A stretch of 9,748 nucleotides of DNA from Rhodospirillaceae bacterium. Its GTDB lineage: Bacteria > Pseudomonadota > Alphaproteobacteria > Micavibrionales > UBA2020. Shown piece by piece: positions 1-6,788 of this stretch; position 1 is the stretch's first letter; each line of letters starts with the position of its first letter. The notes below the pieces were generated by a model that was given only the letters and a program-made list of their open reading frames with translations, was not told the DNA's origin and did not search any database. The DNA is taken from NCBI GenBank assembly GCA_003524565.1, contig DQGU01000236.1, positions 1 through 9,748 on the forward strand, written 5' to 3'. The translations under genes were made by a program, and so were the position numbers.

Positions 1-984
1 TTCATGCTGCACTACAACTTCCCGCCGTTCTCGGTGGGCGAGGCGGGGCGCATGGGCGGCGCGGGCCGCCGCGAAATCGGCCACGGCAAACTGGCATGGC
101 GCGCCGTACACCCGATGCTGCCGGCGAAAGAGCAGTTCCCCTACACGCTGCGTCTGGTATCGGAAATTACCGAATCTAACGGTTCTTCCTCCATGGCAAC
201 GGTGTGCGGTTCTTCCCTCGCCCTCATGGACGCGGGCGTTCCGCTGAAAAAGCCGGTTGCGGGTATCGCGATGGGCCTTATCAAGGAAGGCGCGAAATTC
301 GCCGTTCTGTCCGACATCCTCGGTGACGAAGACCACCTTGGCGACATGGACTTCAAAGTCGCCGGAACGTCCGAAGGCATCACCGCACTGCAGATGGACA
401 TCAAGATTACTTCGATTACCGAAGAAATCATGAAGATTGCGCTGAACCAGGCACACGACGGCCGCCAGCACATCCTTGGCGAAATGGCCAAGGCACTGAC
501 GGGCGCGCGTGAAAACCTGTCGTCCAACGCACCGCAAATCGTGACGATTAAAATCCCGAAAGACAAAATCCGCGAAGTTATCGGCTCCGGCGGTTCTGTC
601 ATCCGCGAAATCGTTGCGCAGACCGGCGCGAAAATCGACATCGAAGACGATGGCACCGTACAGGTCGCCGCCGTCAACGCGGATTCCATCAAGAAAGCCA
701 TCGACTGGATTAAAGGCATCACGGCCGAGCCGGAAATCGGCGCGGTTTACGACGGCACCGTCGTTAAAGTCGTCGAATTCGGCGCTTTCGTGAACATCAT
801 GCCGAAGACCGACGGCCTTGTGCATATCTCCGAACTCGCCCACCGCCGCGTCAAGACTGTTGATGAAGTTCTGAAAGAAGGCGACAAGGTAAAGGTCAAA
901 TGCATCGGCCTCGATGAACGCGGCAAAATCAAGCTGTCCATCAAGGCACTGCAGGAAGCTCCTGAGAAAAAAGAAGCTGTCTAA
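1..984 (+). CDS. pnp: Polynucleotide phosphorylase, C-terminal part (5' end outside window)
   Basis: PNPase is a trimeric 3'-to-5' exoribonuclease that uses phosphate to degrade RNA and works in the cytoplasm, often with RNase E in the degradosome. The frame is open from base 1, so the gene is cut by the window edge; about 327 C-terminal residues of a protein usually near 700 aa are present. Visible, numbering from the first codon: the rest of the second RNase PH domain (about 1-165), with the GRREIGHG motif near 22-29 and the DEDHLGDMDFK stretch near 109-119 that carries the metal-binding aspartates (equivalents of E. coli D486 and D492) and lysine; a KH domain (about 179-240) with GSGG as its GxxG loop, where E. 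coli has GKGG; and an S1 domain (about 246-317). It ends in a short charged tail, EKKEAV, with a TAA stop. A strong terminator follows 25 nt later. Identification is secure from domain order and motifs. Confidence 0.97.
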   Translation, partial: FMLHYNFPPFSVGEAGRMGGAGRREIGHGKLAWRAVHPMLPAKEQFPYTLRLVSEITESNGSSSMATVCGSSLALMDAGVPLKKPVAGIAMGLIKEGAKFAVLSDILGDEDHLGDMDFKVAGTSEGITALQMDIKITSITEEIMKIALNQAHDGRQHILGEMAKALTGARENLSSNAPQIVTIKIPKDKIREVIGSGGSVIREIVAQTGAKIDIEDDGTVQVAAVNADSIKKAIDWIKGITAEPEIGAVYDGTVVKVVEFGAFVNIMPKTDGLVHISELAHRRVKTVDEVLKEGDKVKVKCIGLDERGKIKLSIKALQEAPEKKEAV

Positions 985-1009
985 GCCTGCCGAATTGACA
1001 ACAACAAAG

Positions 1010-1038
1010 GCGCGGGTGAATATCCACCCGCGCTTTTT
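1010..1038 (+). terminator. Intrinsic terminator of pnp
   Basis: A perfect 9-bp GC-rich stem (GCGCGGGTG paired with CACCCGCGC) with a 6-nt loop (AATATC) is followed directly by five T residues. It starts 25 nt after the pnp stop codon and lies 38 nt before the next start codon, so it should end most pnp transcripts before ugpQ. Confidence 0.9.
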
Positions 1039-1076
1039 GTTTCCGCCTCACGCCCCCGCTACACAAGGATAAACGC

Positions 1077-1826
1077 ATGTCTTCCCTGCTCATCCCCAAA
1101 GTCATCGGCCACCGCGGTGCTGCGGCCTATGCGCCTGAGAACACGCTGTCGTCCATCCACGCCGCCGCCGACCTCGGCATCGAATGGGTGGAGCTGGACG
1201 TGAAGCTGACGCGCGACGGCACCGCCGTTATTTTTCATGACGAAAGCCTGCTGCGCTGTGCGGGCGTCGATGCGCTTATCAAGGATATGGACTGGAAAGA
1301 CGTGCAGGAACTAGACGCCGGTTCATGGTACGGCGACAGCTTTATCGGGGAGAAAATTCCCTCGCTCGAAGATGCGCTCAACGTCGTTATCGAACGCGGG
1401 CTCGGCCTCAACCTAGAGCTCAAGCCCTGCGCCGGGCGCGAAAAGGAAACAGCGGAAATCGCCCTCGACATCGCCTCGCGCATCTGGAGCGAAGACGGGC
1501 CGCAACCGCTGATTTCCAGCTTCCAGCACGTCAGCCTTGAAACCACGATGGATATGATACCCGAATGGCCGCGCGCGCTGCTGCTGGACGAGCATCACGA
1601 AAACTGGCGCGAGATTGCCGAATATCTGGACATTGCCACGCTGAACATCAACGGCAATACCGCGACGCGTGAAGAGGTCGAGGATTATATCGAGCTGCAA
1701 AAGCCCCTCCTCGCCTATACCATCAACGATACAGAGCTGGCGCGGGAACTTATGCGCTGGGGAGTCGATGGCGTGTTTGCGGATAACCCTGACGTGATAC
1801 GCGAGGCGATTGAGACCCAGCACTAA
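1077..1826 (+). CDS. ugpQ: Glycerophosphodiester phosphodiesterase (UgpQ/GDPD family)
   Basis: This enzyme hydrolyses deacylated phospholipids (glycerophosphodiesters) to sn-glycerol-3-phosphate and an alcohol. The 249-aa length and lack of a signal peptide or membrane segment fit the cytosolic UgpQ type rather than periplasmic GlpQ. GDPD hallmarks are visible: HRG at residues 12-14 (catalytic H12) followed by PENT at 20-23, a metal-binding VELDVKLTRDG stretch with E39 and D41, the second catalytic histidine H54 in FHDE, LELKP at 113-117 (metal ligand E114), and the family's C-terminal WGVDGVFADNPD near 228-239. The start at 1077 has AAGGA 7 nt upstream. The gene follows the pnp terminator and so probably depends on readthrough or a weak promoter that I could not identify in the 38 nt between them. 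Its last 77 bp overlap a convergent minus-strand gene. No frameshift or missing catalytic residue is apparent. Confidence 0.93.
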   Translation: MSSLLIPKVIGHRGAAAYAPENTLSSIHAAADLGIEWVELDVKLTRDGTAVIFHDESLLRCAGVDALIKDMDWKDVQELDAGSWYGDSFIGEKIPSLEDALNVVIERGLGLNLELKPCAGREKETAEIALDIASRIWSEDGPQPLISSFQHVSLETTMDMIPEWPRALLLDEHHENWREIAEYLDIATLNINGNTATREEVEDYIELQKPLLAYTINDTELARELMRWGVDGVFADNPDVIREAIETQH

Positions 1827-2202
1827 AGCTTGGTACAGGCGCAGGCTCCAGCCCGTCATTCAGCAATCGCTGCATATCGGCGGGGCGGCGCAGGCCGGGC
1901 GGCCAGATGGCCTCTTCGACACGCTTGAATGACTCGCGCGCCGCTTGCATGAATTCTTCCTGCGGCTTGACGCCGAAAACGTGGATAAGACGGTTATAGG
2001 CAAAGGCAAGCGCGCTGGCGTCCGTGTCTTTCAGCACCCACTGATTTTTGCTCTCCACCGCTTCCGCCACACGCGCAAGACTTTCTGCCTGCGCGGTGAA
2101 ATCAAGCGCCTCTCGCCCCATCGCGGCAGCGCTGTGCTGTTCGCGGCGATGCAAATGCTGCAGCATCGAAAGCAAATTATCGTGGTCTTGCGGACGTATC
2201 AT
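1750..2202 (-). CDS. Hypothetical protein, small helical, 150 aa
   Basis: I do not recognise this protein. The chosen ATG at 2202 has a strong Shine-Dalgarno sequence, GGGGAG, 5 nt upstream; an in-frame GTG further out (2271) has none. The product has no signal peptide, membrane segment or cysteine. Residues 1-110 look mostly helical and charged (for example EAVESKNQWVLK and EEFMQAARESFKRVEEA), which could be a small helical bundle or coiled-coil adaptor. The last 40 or so residues are Pro/Ser/Arg-rich and look disordered. The first 125 residues lie in otherwise unclaimed DNA. The final 25 codons lie antisense to the end of ugpQ, so the tail may be an extension produced by loss of an earlier stop. 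It sits 126 nt downstream of the membrane protein at 2329-3060 on the same strand and could belong to that unit or have its own promoter. Coding status rests on start context and amino-acid composition. Confidence 0.7.
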   Translation of the reverse strand: MIRPQDHDNLLSMLQHLHRREQHSAAAMGREALDFTAQAESLARVAEAVESKNQWVLKDTDASALAFAYNRLIHVFGVKPQEEFMQAARESFKRVEEAIWPPGLRRPADMQRLLNDGLEPAPVPSFSAGSQSPRVSRQGYPQTRHRLPSA

Positions 2203-2207
2203 GACGG

Positions 2208-2213
2208 CTCCCC
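2208..2213 (-). promoter_or_regulatory. Ribosome binding site deciding the start at 2202
   Basis: GGGGAG on the minus strand, 5 nt before ATG. It is the only good Shine-Dalgarno match near any possible start of the 150-aa gene and argues against the upstream in-frame GTG at 2271. Confidence 0.65.
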
Positions 2214-2248
2214 GCGCTTTTTTTACAAACAAATTCAAATGATGCTGA

Positions 2249-2278
2249 ATTTTGCCATAACCAAAAGGCACGCGTCAA
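2249..2278 (-). promoter_or_regulatory. Candidate sigma70-type promoter for the 150-aa gene
   Basis: TTGACG (5 of 6 to the -35 consensus) is followed after 18 nt by CAAAAT (4 of 6 to the -10 consensus). A start of transcription near 2242 would give a leader of about 40 nt before the ATG at 2202. The -10 match is modest, so this is only a candidate. Confidence 0.35.
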
Positions 2279-2280
2279 CC

Positions 2281-2297
2281 CGCCGCCAATCGCGGCG
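2281..2297. repeat. GC-rich inverted repeat beside the candidate promoter
   Basis: CGCCGC and GCGGCG form a perfect 6-bp stem around a 5-nt spacer (CAATC). It lies between the stop of the 243-aa gene and the candidate -35 at 2273-2278. Neither strand has a T-run directly after the stem, so it is not a canonical intrinsic terminator; it could reduce readthrough or bind a regulator. A stem this short in GC-rich DNA may be chance. Confidence 0.35.
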
Positions 2298-2328
2298 CGG
2301 TGCATGAATACCTAAAACCAGCTGTTTT

Positions 2329-3060
2329 TCAGGGATAATCGCAATTATCGGACGTGACGCTGATAAAGGAGCGGTCGCCCGCCGCCACCGTGAAGCGGTA
2401 TTCCTTGTTGCCGATAACCAGCGAATGCTGCACAGGCAGAAGGCCTTCTTTCACCGTACGCTTGCCGCCGATTTCGATGAATACGATTTTGACCGGCTTG
2501 CCCGGGTCGTACCATGCTTCGGGCATGCTGTTGGAATTGGTTGCGGCTTCGCCTTCCCCCGTGACGGTCACAACGCCGTTGCCGATACTGACGGTGCCGT
2601 GCGGGCCGTTATAAACGGGCGTTTTGACCACGAAGCGTTTGACCGAAGGCTCGGTGCAGTTTTTGGGCGGGCGCGCGGCTTCGATAACAAAGGCCAGACG
2701 CTCCGGCTTGATACCCGCGCCCAGCTGTTTGCGCACAAGGTCGGTCAGGTTTTTAAACTCGCCCTGCGGCACTTCCTGCTGGTATTTCGTTTCCAGCTGT
2801 TGGTAACGCACCTGCGTCGATTGCACTTCGGAGCGCAAGTTGGTTATCATGCTTTCAAGCCCCGCGCGCTGTTTTTCCAGCTCGCGCGCTTTTTCCTTGA
2901 ACGCCTGCTGGCTGGTGCGTTCGGTCTCCGCCCCCCACCAAAACGACGCCCCCGCCAACGCGACAAGGAATATCACAATCATCATCCCCTTGCGGCGTGC
3001 TTTTTGCTGTTGGCGGCGATGGCGGCCGACGCCGCCGCTTCCATACATGTTAAACGTCAT
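2329..3060 (-). CDS. Hypothetical single-pass membrane protein with coiled coil, downstream of lptD
   Basis: A 243-aa protein I cannot assign to a family. The ATG at 3060 has AGGAG 7 nt upstream, a convincing start. Domain layout: a basic cytoplasmic N-terminus rich in Gly, Gln, Arg and Lys (residues 1-25), one hydrophobic segment (about 26-43, ending in FWWG), a charged Gln/Glu/Lys heptad-like region predicted to be a coiled coil (about 48-97), then a C-terminal domain (about 100-243) rich in beta-prone residues. Two cysteines, C135 and C240, fall in the presumed periplasmic part and could form a disulfide. The topology is that of an inner-membrane anchored protein with a periplasmic domain. 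It begins 33 nt after the lptD stop with no terminator between, so it is probably co-transcribed with lptD, suggesting a role in envelope biogenesis by association only. No obvious terminator follows it. Confidence 0.87.
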   Translation of the reverse strand: MTFNMYGSGGVGRHRRQQQKARRKGMMIVIFLVALAGASFWWGAETERTSQQAFKEKARELEKQRAGLESMITNLRSEVQSTQVRYQQLETKYQQEVPQGEFKNLTDLVRKQLGAGIKPERLAFVIEAARPPKNCTEPSVKRFVVKTPVYNGPHGTVSIGNGVVTVTGEGEAATNSNSMPEAWYDPGKPVKIVFIEIGGKRTVKEGLLPVQHSLVIGNKEYRFTVAAGDRSFISVTSDNCDYP

Positions 3061-3093
3061 GACGGATCTCCTGTATTTTCAAACAGCCGGTTT

Positions 3094-5355
3094 TCATTGG
3101 TTTTCTTCCGCGCTGTGCAGCTGGATTTTGGGGCTGCTGACTTCCCCGATGTTTTTAAAGCCGATGCGTGCCATCAGCACCGTGCCGTTTTCGCCCGATG
3201 CCTCGTTGATGAGGTTGCGCGAGCCTTGCAGCGAAAACGTAAAGCATTCGTCTTCGTAGGTGACACCGGCGGAAGCCTTGCGCAAGCCCGGCTCTTCGCC
3301 AAGGTCAGTCAGGGTATAGGCATTGACCGACCAGAATTCGGTCAGGTGATAAACGCCTTCCAGCTGCAATTGTTCCCGCGATTCAGTAAAGCCCGTGCCC
3401 GCAACGCCGTCGAAATAGATATAACCGGCGTGCATGCTGAATTTATCGTTGCCGCCATTGGCCAGCAGTTCATGACGGCGCATCGTCAGATGGCGGTTGT
3501 CGAGCTGGAAACGGTAATCCGCACGCAGATAACGCGACAGACCCAAATTGATTTGGCCGACCACGTCGGATGAATTGTCTTCCAGACCCGAGCCTTGCGG
3601 GAAAATATCGTCGTCGTCGAAACGGTAACTCTGCCCGACAAACACTTTGGCATAGCGGCCATTGTCGCCGTAAACGCCCGTGCGCAGGCCGTAGTTCATG
3701 CGCGCGCCGTCTTCCTGTCCGTCAATGCCGGGGAAACGGTTATGTGCAAAAAGGTTGCTGGTATCGAGCTGGATATCGATGCTGTCTTCGTTCGCAATCC
3801 CATCGTCATCGTCATCGACCTGTGGGCTGAGGCTGGCGCCGAAAATCGGTTCAATCACCACTTGCGATTTTTCAAACCGTTTGACAAGCGGGTAGCTGGC
3901 CGTCACCCCCGCAACCGCCATGGCGCGGCCACGGTTTGAATCAGGGTCCAACCCCGGGTTCAGCACCGCCGCATCGCGGTCTTGCAGCGCATAAAAATCG
4001 CCGCGCGCGGACAAGTCCGTTTGCAACACAAGCCCGACTGGCATTACATCGCGGCGCTGCCAGCCGATATCGGCGGAGGCACGCTGCATGTTCTGCCCGT
4101 CATCGTCACGGTGCAGCGCCAATGCCGACACGCCCGCCGTCCAGCGTCCGCCGAGGGAGCTTGACGGCTCCCCGTACATGCGGTGTTCGGCCATCGGCAA
4201 AATATCCGGTTGGTCGGGACGAATGCCAAGGCGCACGTCCTGAAAATTCATCGCACTGACGCGCGTGTAATTACGGCCTGCAAAACGCTCCGCATAGACT
4301 TCATTCTCCAGCACGTTCTCGCGCGAGATGTCATAGAGCCGCAGATAACCTTTATCGGACGCACGCTCGATATTCAAACCTGCGCGCCACTTATCATCTA
4401 TGTCGTAAAGTCCGGTGGCGAAAATATGCCCGCGCTTGCGGTCTTCTTCCACGCGCCCGTCTTCTTCGCGGCGGTCCGATACGACGCCGCTGCCGTCGAT
4501 TTGCAGCTTGCCGGATTCAAAACGCTGGCGCCACTGCCCCATTGTCAGGATGCCGGCGCGTGTCGTCGGCCGCACACGCAGCGTTGCGTCGATGTCGGGT
4601 GAAATATCGCCAAAATAATAGCCGCCTTCGACAAAGGTGCCGACGTCGTTGCTCCAGCCGTAATCAGGGCGCAAAAATCCGCTTTTGCGCTCGACTGAAG
4701 GGTCCGCATGCGAGAAAATCGGCGCAAACGCCAGCGGCACGCCGAGTATTTCAAGGCGCGCGTTTTTATATTTGACGCTTTTGTTTTCCTGGTCGTGTTC
4801 TATTTTGTCGGCCTTGATTTGCCAGACGGGGTTCGGCTTTTCTTCGCAGACTTTGCAGGGCGTATAGCTACCTTCAGTCATGGTCGTGCGGCGGCCGTCT
4901 TCGCGCCGCGCCTCGACAGCGGCAAAGCGCGAACCGTCGGACAGCATGGACAAAAGCCCCTGCACATAGCCCTGTTTCAAATCACCAGACAGCTCGACAT
5001 ATTCGGCAGAATGCACGTCGCCGTTTTCATCCAGCAGCGCGACATTGCCGAGCGCCGAGACCACATCCGTCGAAAGGTTGTAAACAATTTTATCCGCGCG
5101 CAGAATTTTGCCGCCCTGCACCAGTTCCACATCGCCGGTGGCGGTGACGGTCTGGCCGGTTTCGTCGTGCGTCAATTCTTTGGCCGCGATGTTCACGGGC
5201 TGGTCGTCGTTGAAATCCAGCGGGCGCGCAAATGCCGCATCCGGCGCAAAGCAAAGCGCCGTGCCCGACATAAGCAGGAGCGCAAACGTCATGGCCAGCG
5301 CCCGCCCAGATGTGCGCGCGTGCTGCCGTTTTTTATGTGCCTGCCAAAATGTCAC
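3094..5355 (-). CDS. lptD: LPS-assembly outer membrane protein LptD
   Basis: LptD is the beta-barrel that, with lipoprotein LptE, inserts lipopolysaccharide into the outer leaflet of the outer membrane after delivery by the LptA bridge. The 753-aa length fits the family. A signal peptide is visible: basic n-region, hydrophobic AMTFALLLMSGTAL, and likely cleavage after AFA at residue 43. Residues about 50-210 are the LptA-like (OstA) domain (AAKELTHDETGQTVTATGDVEL, ADKIVYN, then CKVC at 167-170 and VWQIKADKIEHD); the rest, from the APIFSHADPSVERKSGFL stretch, is the barrel. The mature protein has three cysteines: C167, C170 and C704 (YEDECF). The start is a GTG: no upstream in-frame ATG exists before a stop, and the internal ATG at 5292 would remove the basic n-region. 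No strong Shine-Dalgarno precedes it. A near-consensus promoter lies about 40 nt upstream. The usual surA-pdxA-rsmA genes do not follow; an unknown membrane protein gene does. Confidence 0.96.
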   Translation of the reverse strand: MTFWQAHKKRQHARTSGRALAMTFALLLMSGTALCFAPDAAFARPLDFNDDQPVNIAAKELTHDETGQTVTATGDVELVQGGKILRADKIVYNLSTDVVSALGNVALLDENGDVHSAEYVELSGDLKQGYVQGLLSMLSDGSRFAAVEARREDGRRTTMTEGSYTPCKVCEEKPNPVWQIKADKIEHDQENKSVKYKNARLEILGVPLAFAPIFSHADPSVERKSGFLRPDYGWSNDVGTFVEGGYYFGDISPDIDATLRVRPTTRAGILTMGQWRQRFESGKLQIDGSGVVSDRREEDGRVEEDRKRGHIFATGLYDIDDKWRAGLNIERASDKGYLRLYDISRENVLENEVYAERFAGRNYTRVSAMNFQDVRLGIRPDQPDILPMAEHRMYGEPSSSLGGRWTAGVSALALHRDDDGQNMQRASADIGWQRRDVMPVGLVLQTDLSARGDFYALQDRDAAVLNPGLDPDSNRGRAMAVAGVTASYPLVKRFEKSQVVIEPIFGASLSPQVDDDDDGIANEDSIDIQLDTSNLFAHNRFPGIDGQEDGARMNYGLRTGVYGDNGRYAKVFVGQSYRFDDDDIFPQGSGLEDNSSDVVGQINLGLSRYLRADYRFQLDNRHLTMRRHELLANGGNDKFSMHAGYIYFDGVAGTGFTESREQLQLEGVYHLTEFWSVNAYTLTDLGEEPGLRKASAGVTYEDECFTFSLQGSRNLINEASGENGTVLMARIGFKNIGEVSSPKIQLHSAEENQ

Positions 5356-5399
5356 CCAGATGGAATCCCGCGATGAAGGCGTGAACGAATGTTTTTATG

Positions 5400-5428
5400 A
5401 TTATTGAGAAAAATCAGATACATGTCAA
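5400..5428 (-). promoter_or_regulatory. Strong sigma70-type promoter for lptD
   Basis: On the minus strand a perfect -35 TTGACA is followed after exactly 17 nt by AATAAT, 5 of 6 to the -10 consensus, then an AT-rich start region. Transcription should begin near 5393, giving a leader of about 38 nt before the lptD GTG. It lies in the gap after the helicase gene, so lptD need not depend on helicase transcription. Confidence 0.75.
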
Positions 5429-5440
5429 CGCTCGCGCCAT

Positions 5441-5458
5441 GTCTTTGCGACAAAAGAC
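5441..5458. repeat. Inverted repeat upstream of the lptD promoter
   Basis: GTCTTT and AAAGAC form a 6-bp stem around a 6-nt loop (GCGACA), 12 bp upstream of the lptD -35 box and 28 bp after the helicase stop codon. An alternative nested pairing of TTTG with CAAA exists on the minus strand. There is no T-run next to the stem, so it is a poor terminator; it may be a regulator site or chance. Confidence 0.35.
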
Positions 5459-5486
5459 GCAAGGCGGGCACAAAGCACGCGGATGC

Positions 5487-6788
5487 TTATTTTTTCTGCA
5501 AAAAGGACGGAATATCGTTGCCGAAGCTGCCGTTGTTCACATCGACCTGGTCGTCGAGGTCTTCGGGCGCGCGGCGGTGACGATGGTTCTGCTTCTGGTC
5601 GCGGTTATGGTGCCGCGCCTTTTGCTGCACAGACGGCGCCGGTACGGGCGCTTCGGTGGGCGTCGCCCCTGCCGTTTCCAGCACGTCGATTTTCTTGCCA
5701 ATCAGCTTGTGGATATTGCCGAGCGCTTTTTCATCGCTGGGCAGCACCATGGTGAAGGCGCGGCCTTTCGCCCCCGCGCGGCCGGTGCGGCCGATGCGGT
5801 GAACGTAATCTTCGGAATTGAACGGGACGTCCCAGTTAAAGACGTGCGACATGCCCTGAATATCCAGACCGCGCGCGGCGACGTCGCTGCATACCAGCAC
5901 CTGCACTTCGGCGGCCTTGAATTTGTTGAGCGCGGCGGTGCGTTCGTCCTGTTCCATATCGCCGTGCAATGCGGCGCAAGTGATATGGCGCGATTTGATA
6001 AAGCGGCAAACCTCGTCAATGTCGCGCTTGCGGTTGCAGAACACGAAAGCGTTTTTCACGTCTTCCTGTTCATACAATTTTATAAACGTCGCGGTTTTCG
6101 CACGCGGATGCGTAACGTTGACCAGATATTGTTCAACATTCGCAGACGTCGAAGACGGCGGCGACACCGTGATTGTCTTGGGGTTGCTGAGGTATTTATC
6201 CGCCAGCTTTTTAATCGGCCCCGGCATGGTCGCGGAGAAAAACAGCGTCTGGCGCATAGGCGGCAGCAGCGACACGATTTTTTCAAGGTCGGGGATGAAG
6301 CCCATATCCATCATCCGGTCGGCTTCGTCAATCACAAGGATTTTGATATCGGCGAGCAAAATCTTGCCGCGCTCGAACAGGTCAAGCAAACGGCCGGGCG
6401 TTGCAATCAAAACGTCCACGCCCCGCTCCAGATTGCGCACCTGCTCGTCCATCGACGTGCCGCCGACGATAAGCGCCATGCTGAGCTGCGAGTGGTATTT
6501 GCCGTACTTGACGAAGTTCTCGGAAATCTGCGCCGCCAGTTCGCGCGTGGGGCTGAGGATGAGCGAGCGCGGCATGCGGGCTTTTGCGCGGCCACCCGCC
6601 AGCGCGTCAATCATCGGGATGGTAAACGCCGCCGTCTTGCCTGTACCCGTCTGGGCAAGGCCGAGAACGTCGCGGCACATTTGAATAGCGGGGATGGCTT
6701 GCGCCTGAATGGGAGTCGGCTCTTTATAGCCGATTTCTTCCACGGCTTTCAGGATGCCTTCGCTCAGTCCGAGATCTTTAAATTCCAT
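5487..6788 (-). CDS. rhlE: DEAD-box ATP-dependent RNA helicase, RhlE-like
   Basis: An ATP-driven RNA helicase that unwinds short duplexes in the cytoplasm; RhlE-type enzymes act in ribosome maturation, cold growth or RNA decay. All core motifs are present in 433 aa: Q motif (F3 and GYKEPTPIQ, 20-28), motif I AQTGTGKT (45-52), Ia PTRELA (80-85), GG (109-110), Ib TPGR (130-133), II DEAD (154-157), III SAT (185-187), V ARGLD (305-309) and VI HRIGRTGR (330-337). The DEADRMMDMGF form of motif II and the N-terminus resemble E. coli RhlE. The C-terminal tail after about 372 is short and disordered: Pro/Ala-rich, then His/Arg/Asn-rich and probably RNA-binding (389-406), acidic, and ending NDIPSFLQKK. 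The ATG at 6788 is set by the conserved N-terminus although no clear Shine-Dalgarno precedes it, so translation initiation may be weak or regulated. It is divergent from deoC. No recognisable terminator follows. Confidence 0.95.
   Translation of the reverse strand: MEFKDLGLSEGILKAVEEIGYKEPTPIQAQAIPAIQMCRDVLGLAQTGTGKTAAFTIPMIDALAGGRAKARMPRSLILSPTRELAAQISENFVKYGKYHSQLSMALIVGGTSMDEQVRNLERGVDVLIATPGRLLDLFERGKILLADIKILVIDEADRMMDMGFIPDLEKIVSLLPPMRQTLFFSATMPGPIKKLADKYLSNPKTITVSPPSSTSANVEQYLVNVTHPRAKTATFIKLYEQEDVKNAFVFCNRKRDIDEVCRFIKSRHITCAALHGDMEQDERTAALNKFKAAEVQVLVCSDVAARGLDIQGMSHVFNWDVPFNSEDYVHRIGRTGRAGAKGRAFTMVLPSDEKALGNIHKLIGKKIDVLETAGATPTEAPVPAPSVQQKARHHNRDQKQNHRHRRAPEDLDDQVDVNNGSFGNDIPSFLQKK

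Noticed and set aside
141..722. Minus-strand open frame within pnp
   Set aside because: Antisense to a conserved PNPase core and rich in Ser, Met and Ile from complemented codons; no motif.
2203..2271. GTG start at 2271 for the 150-aa gene
   Set aside because: No Shine-Dalgarno, and it would overlap the candidate promoter; the ATG at 2202 has GGGGAG.
2315..2349. Weak hairpins at the end of the 243-aa gene (AAAAC/GTTTT and GATAAT/ATTATC) as terminators
   Set aside because: Both stems are short and AT-rich; one lies inside the coding end and lacks a following T-run, the other uses its T residues in the stem.
2425..3573. A 382-codon open frame on the plus strand
   Set aside because: It runs antisense across both the 243-aa gene and the end of lptD, has no good ribosome site, and shows shadow-like composition.
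5248..5256. Cysteine C35 in the LptD signal region as a lipoprotein site
   Set aside because: The residues before it (T-A-L) do not fit a lipobox, and LptD is a signal peptidase I barrel protein with a good AFA cleavage site.
5290..5292. Internal ATG as the lptD start
   Set aside because: It would remove the basic n-region of the signal peptide, and has only a weak ribosome site. The GTG at 5355 fits the promoter position better.
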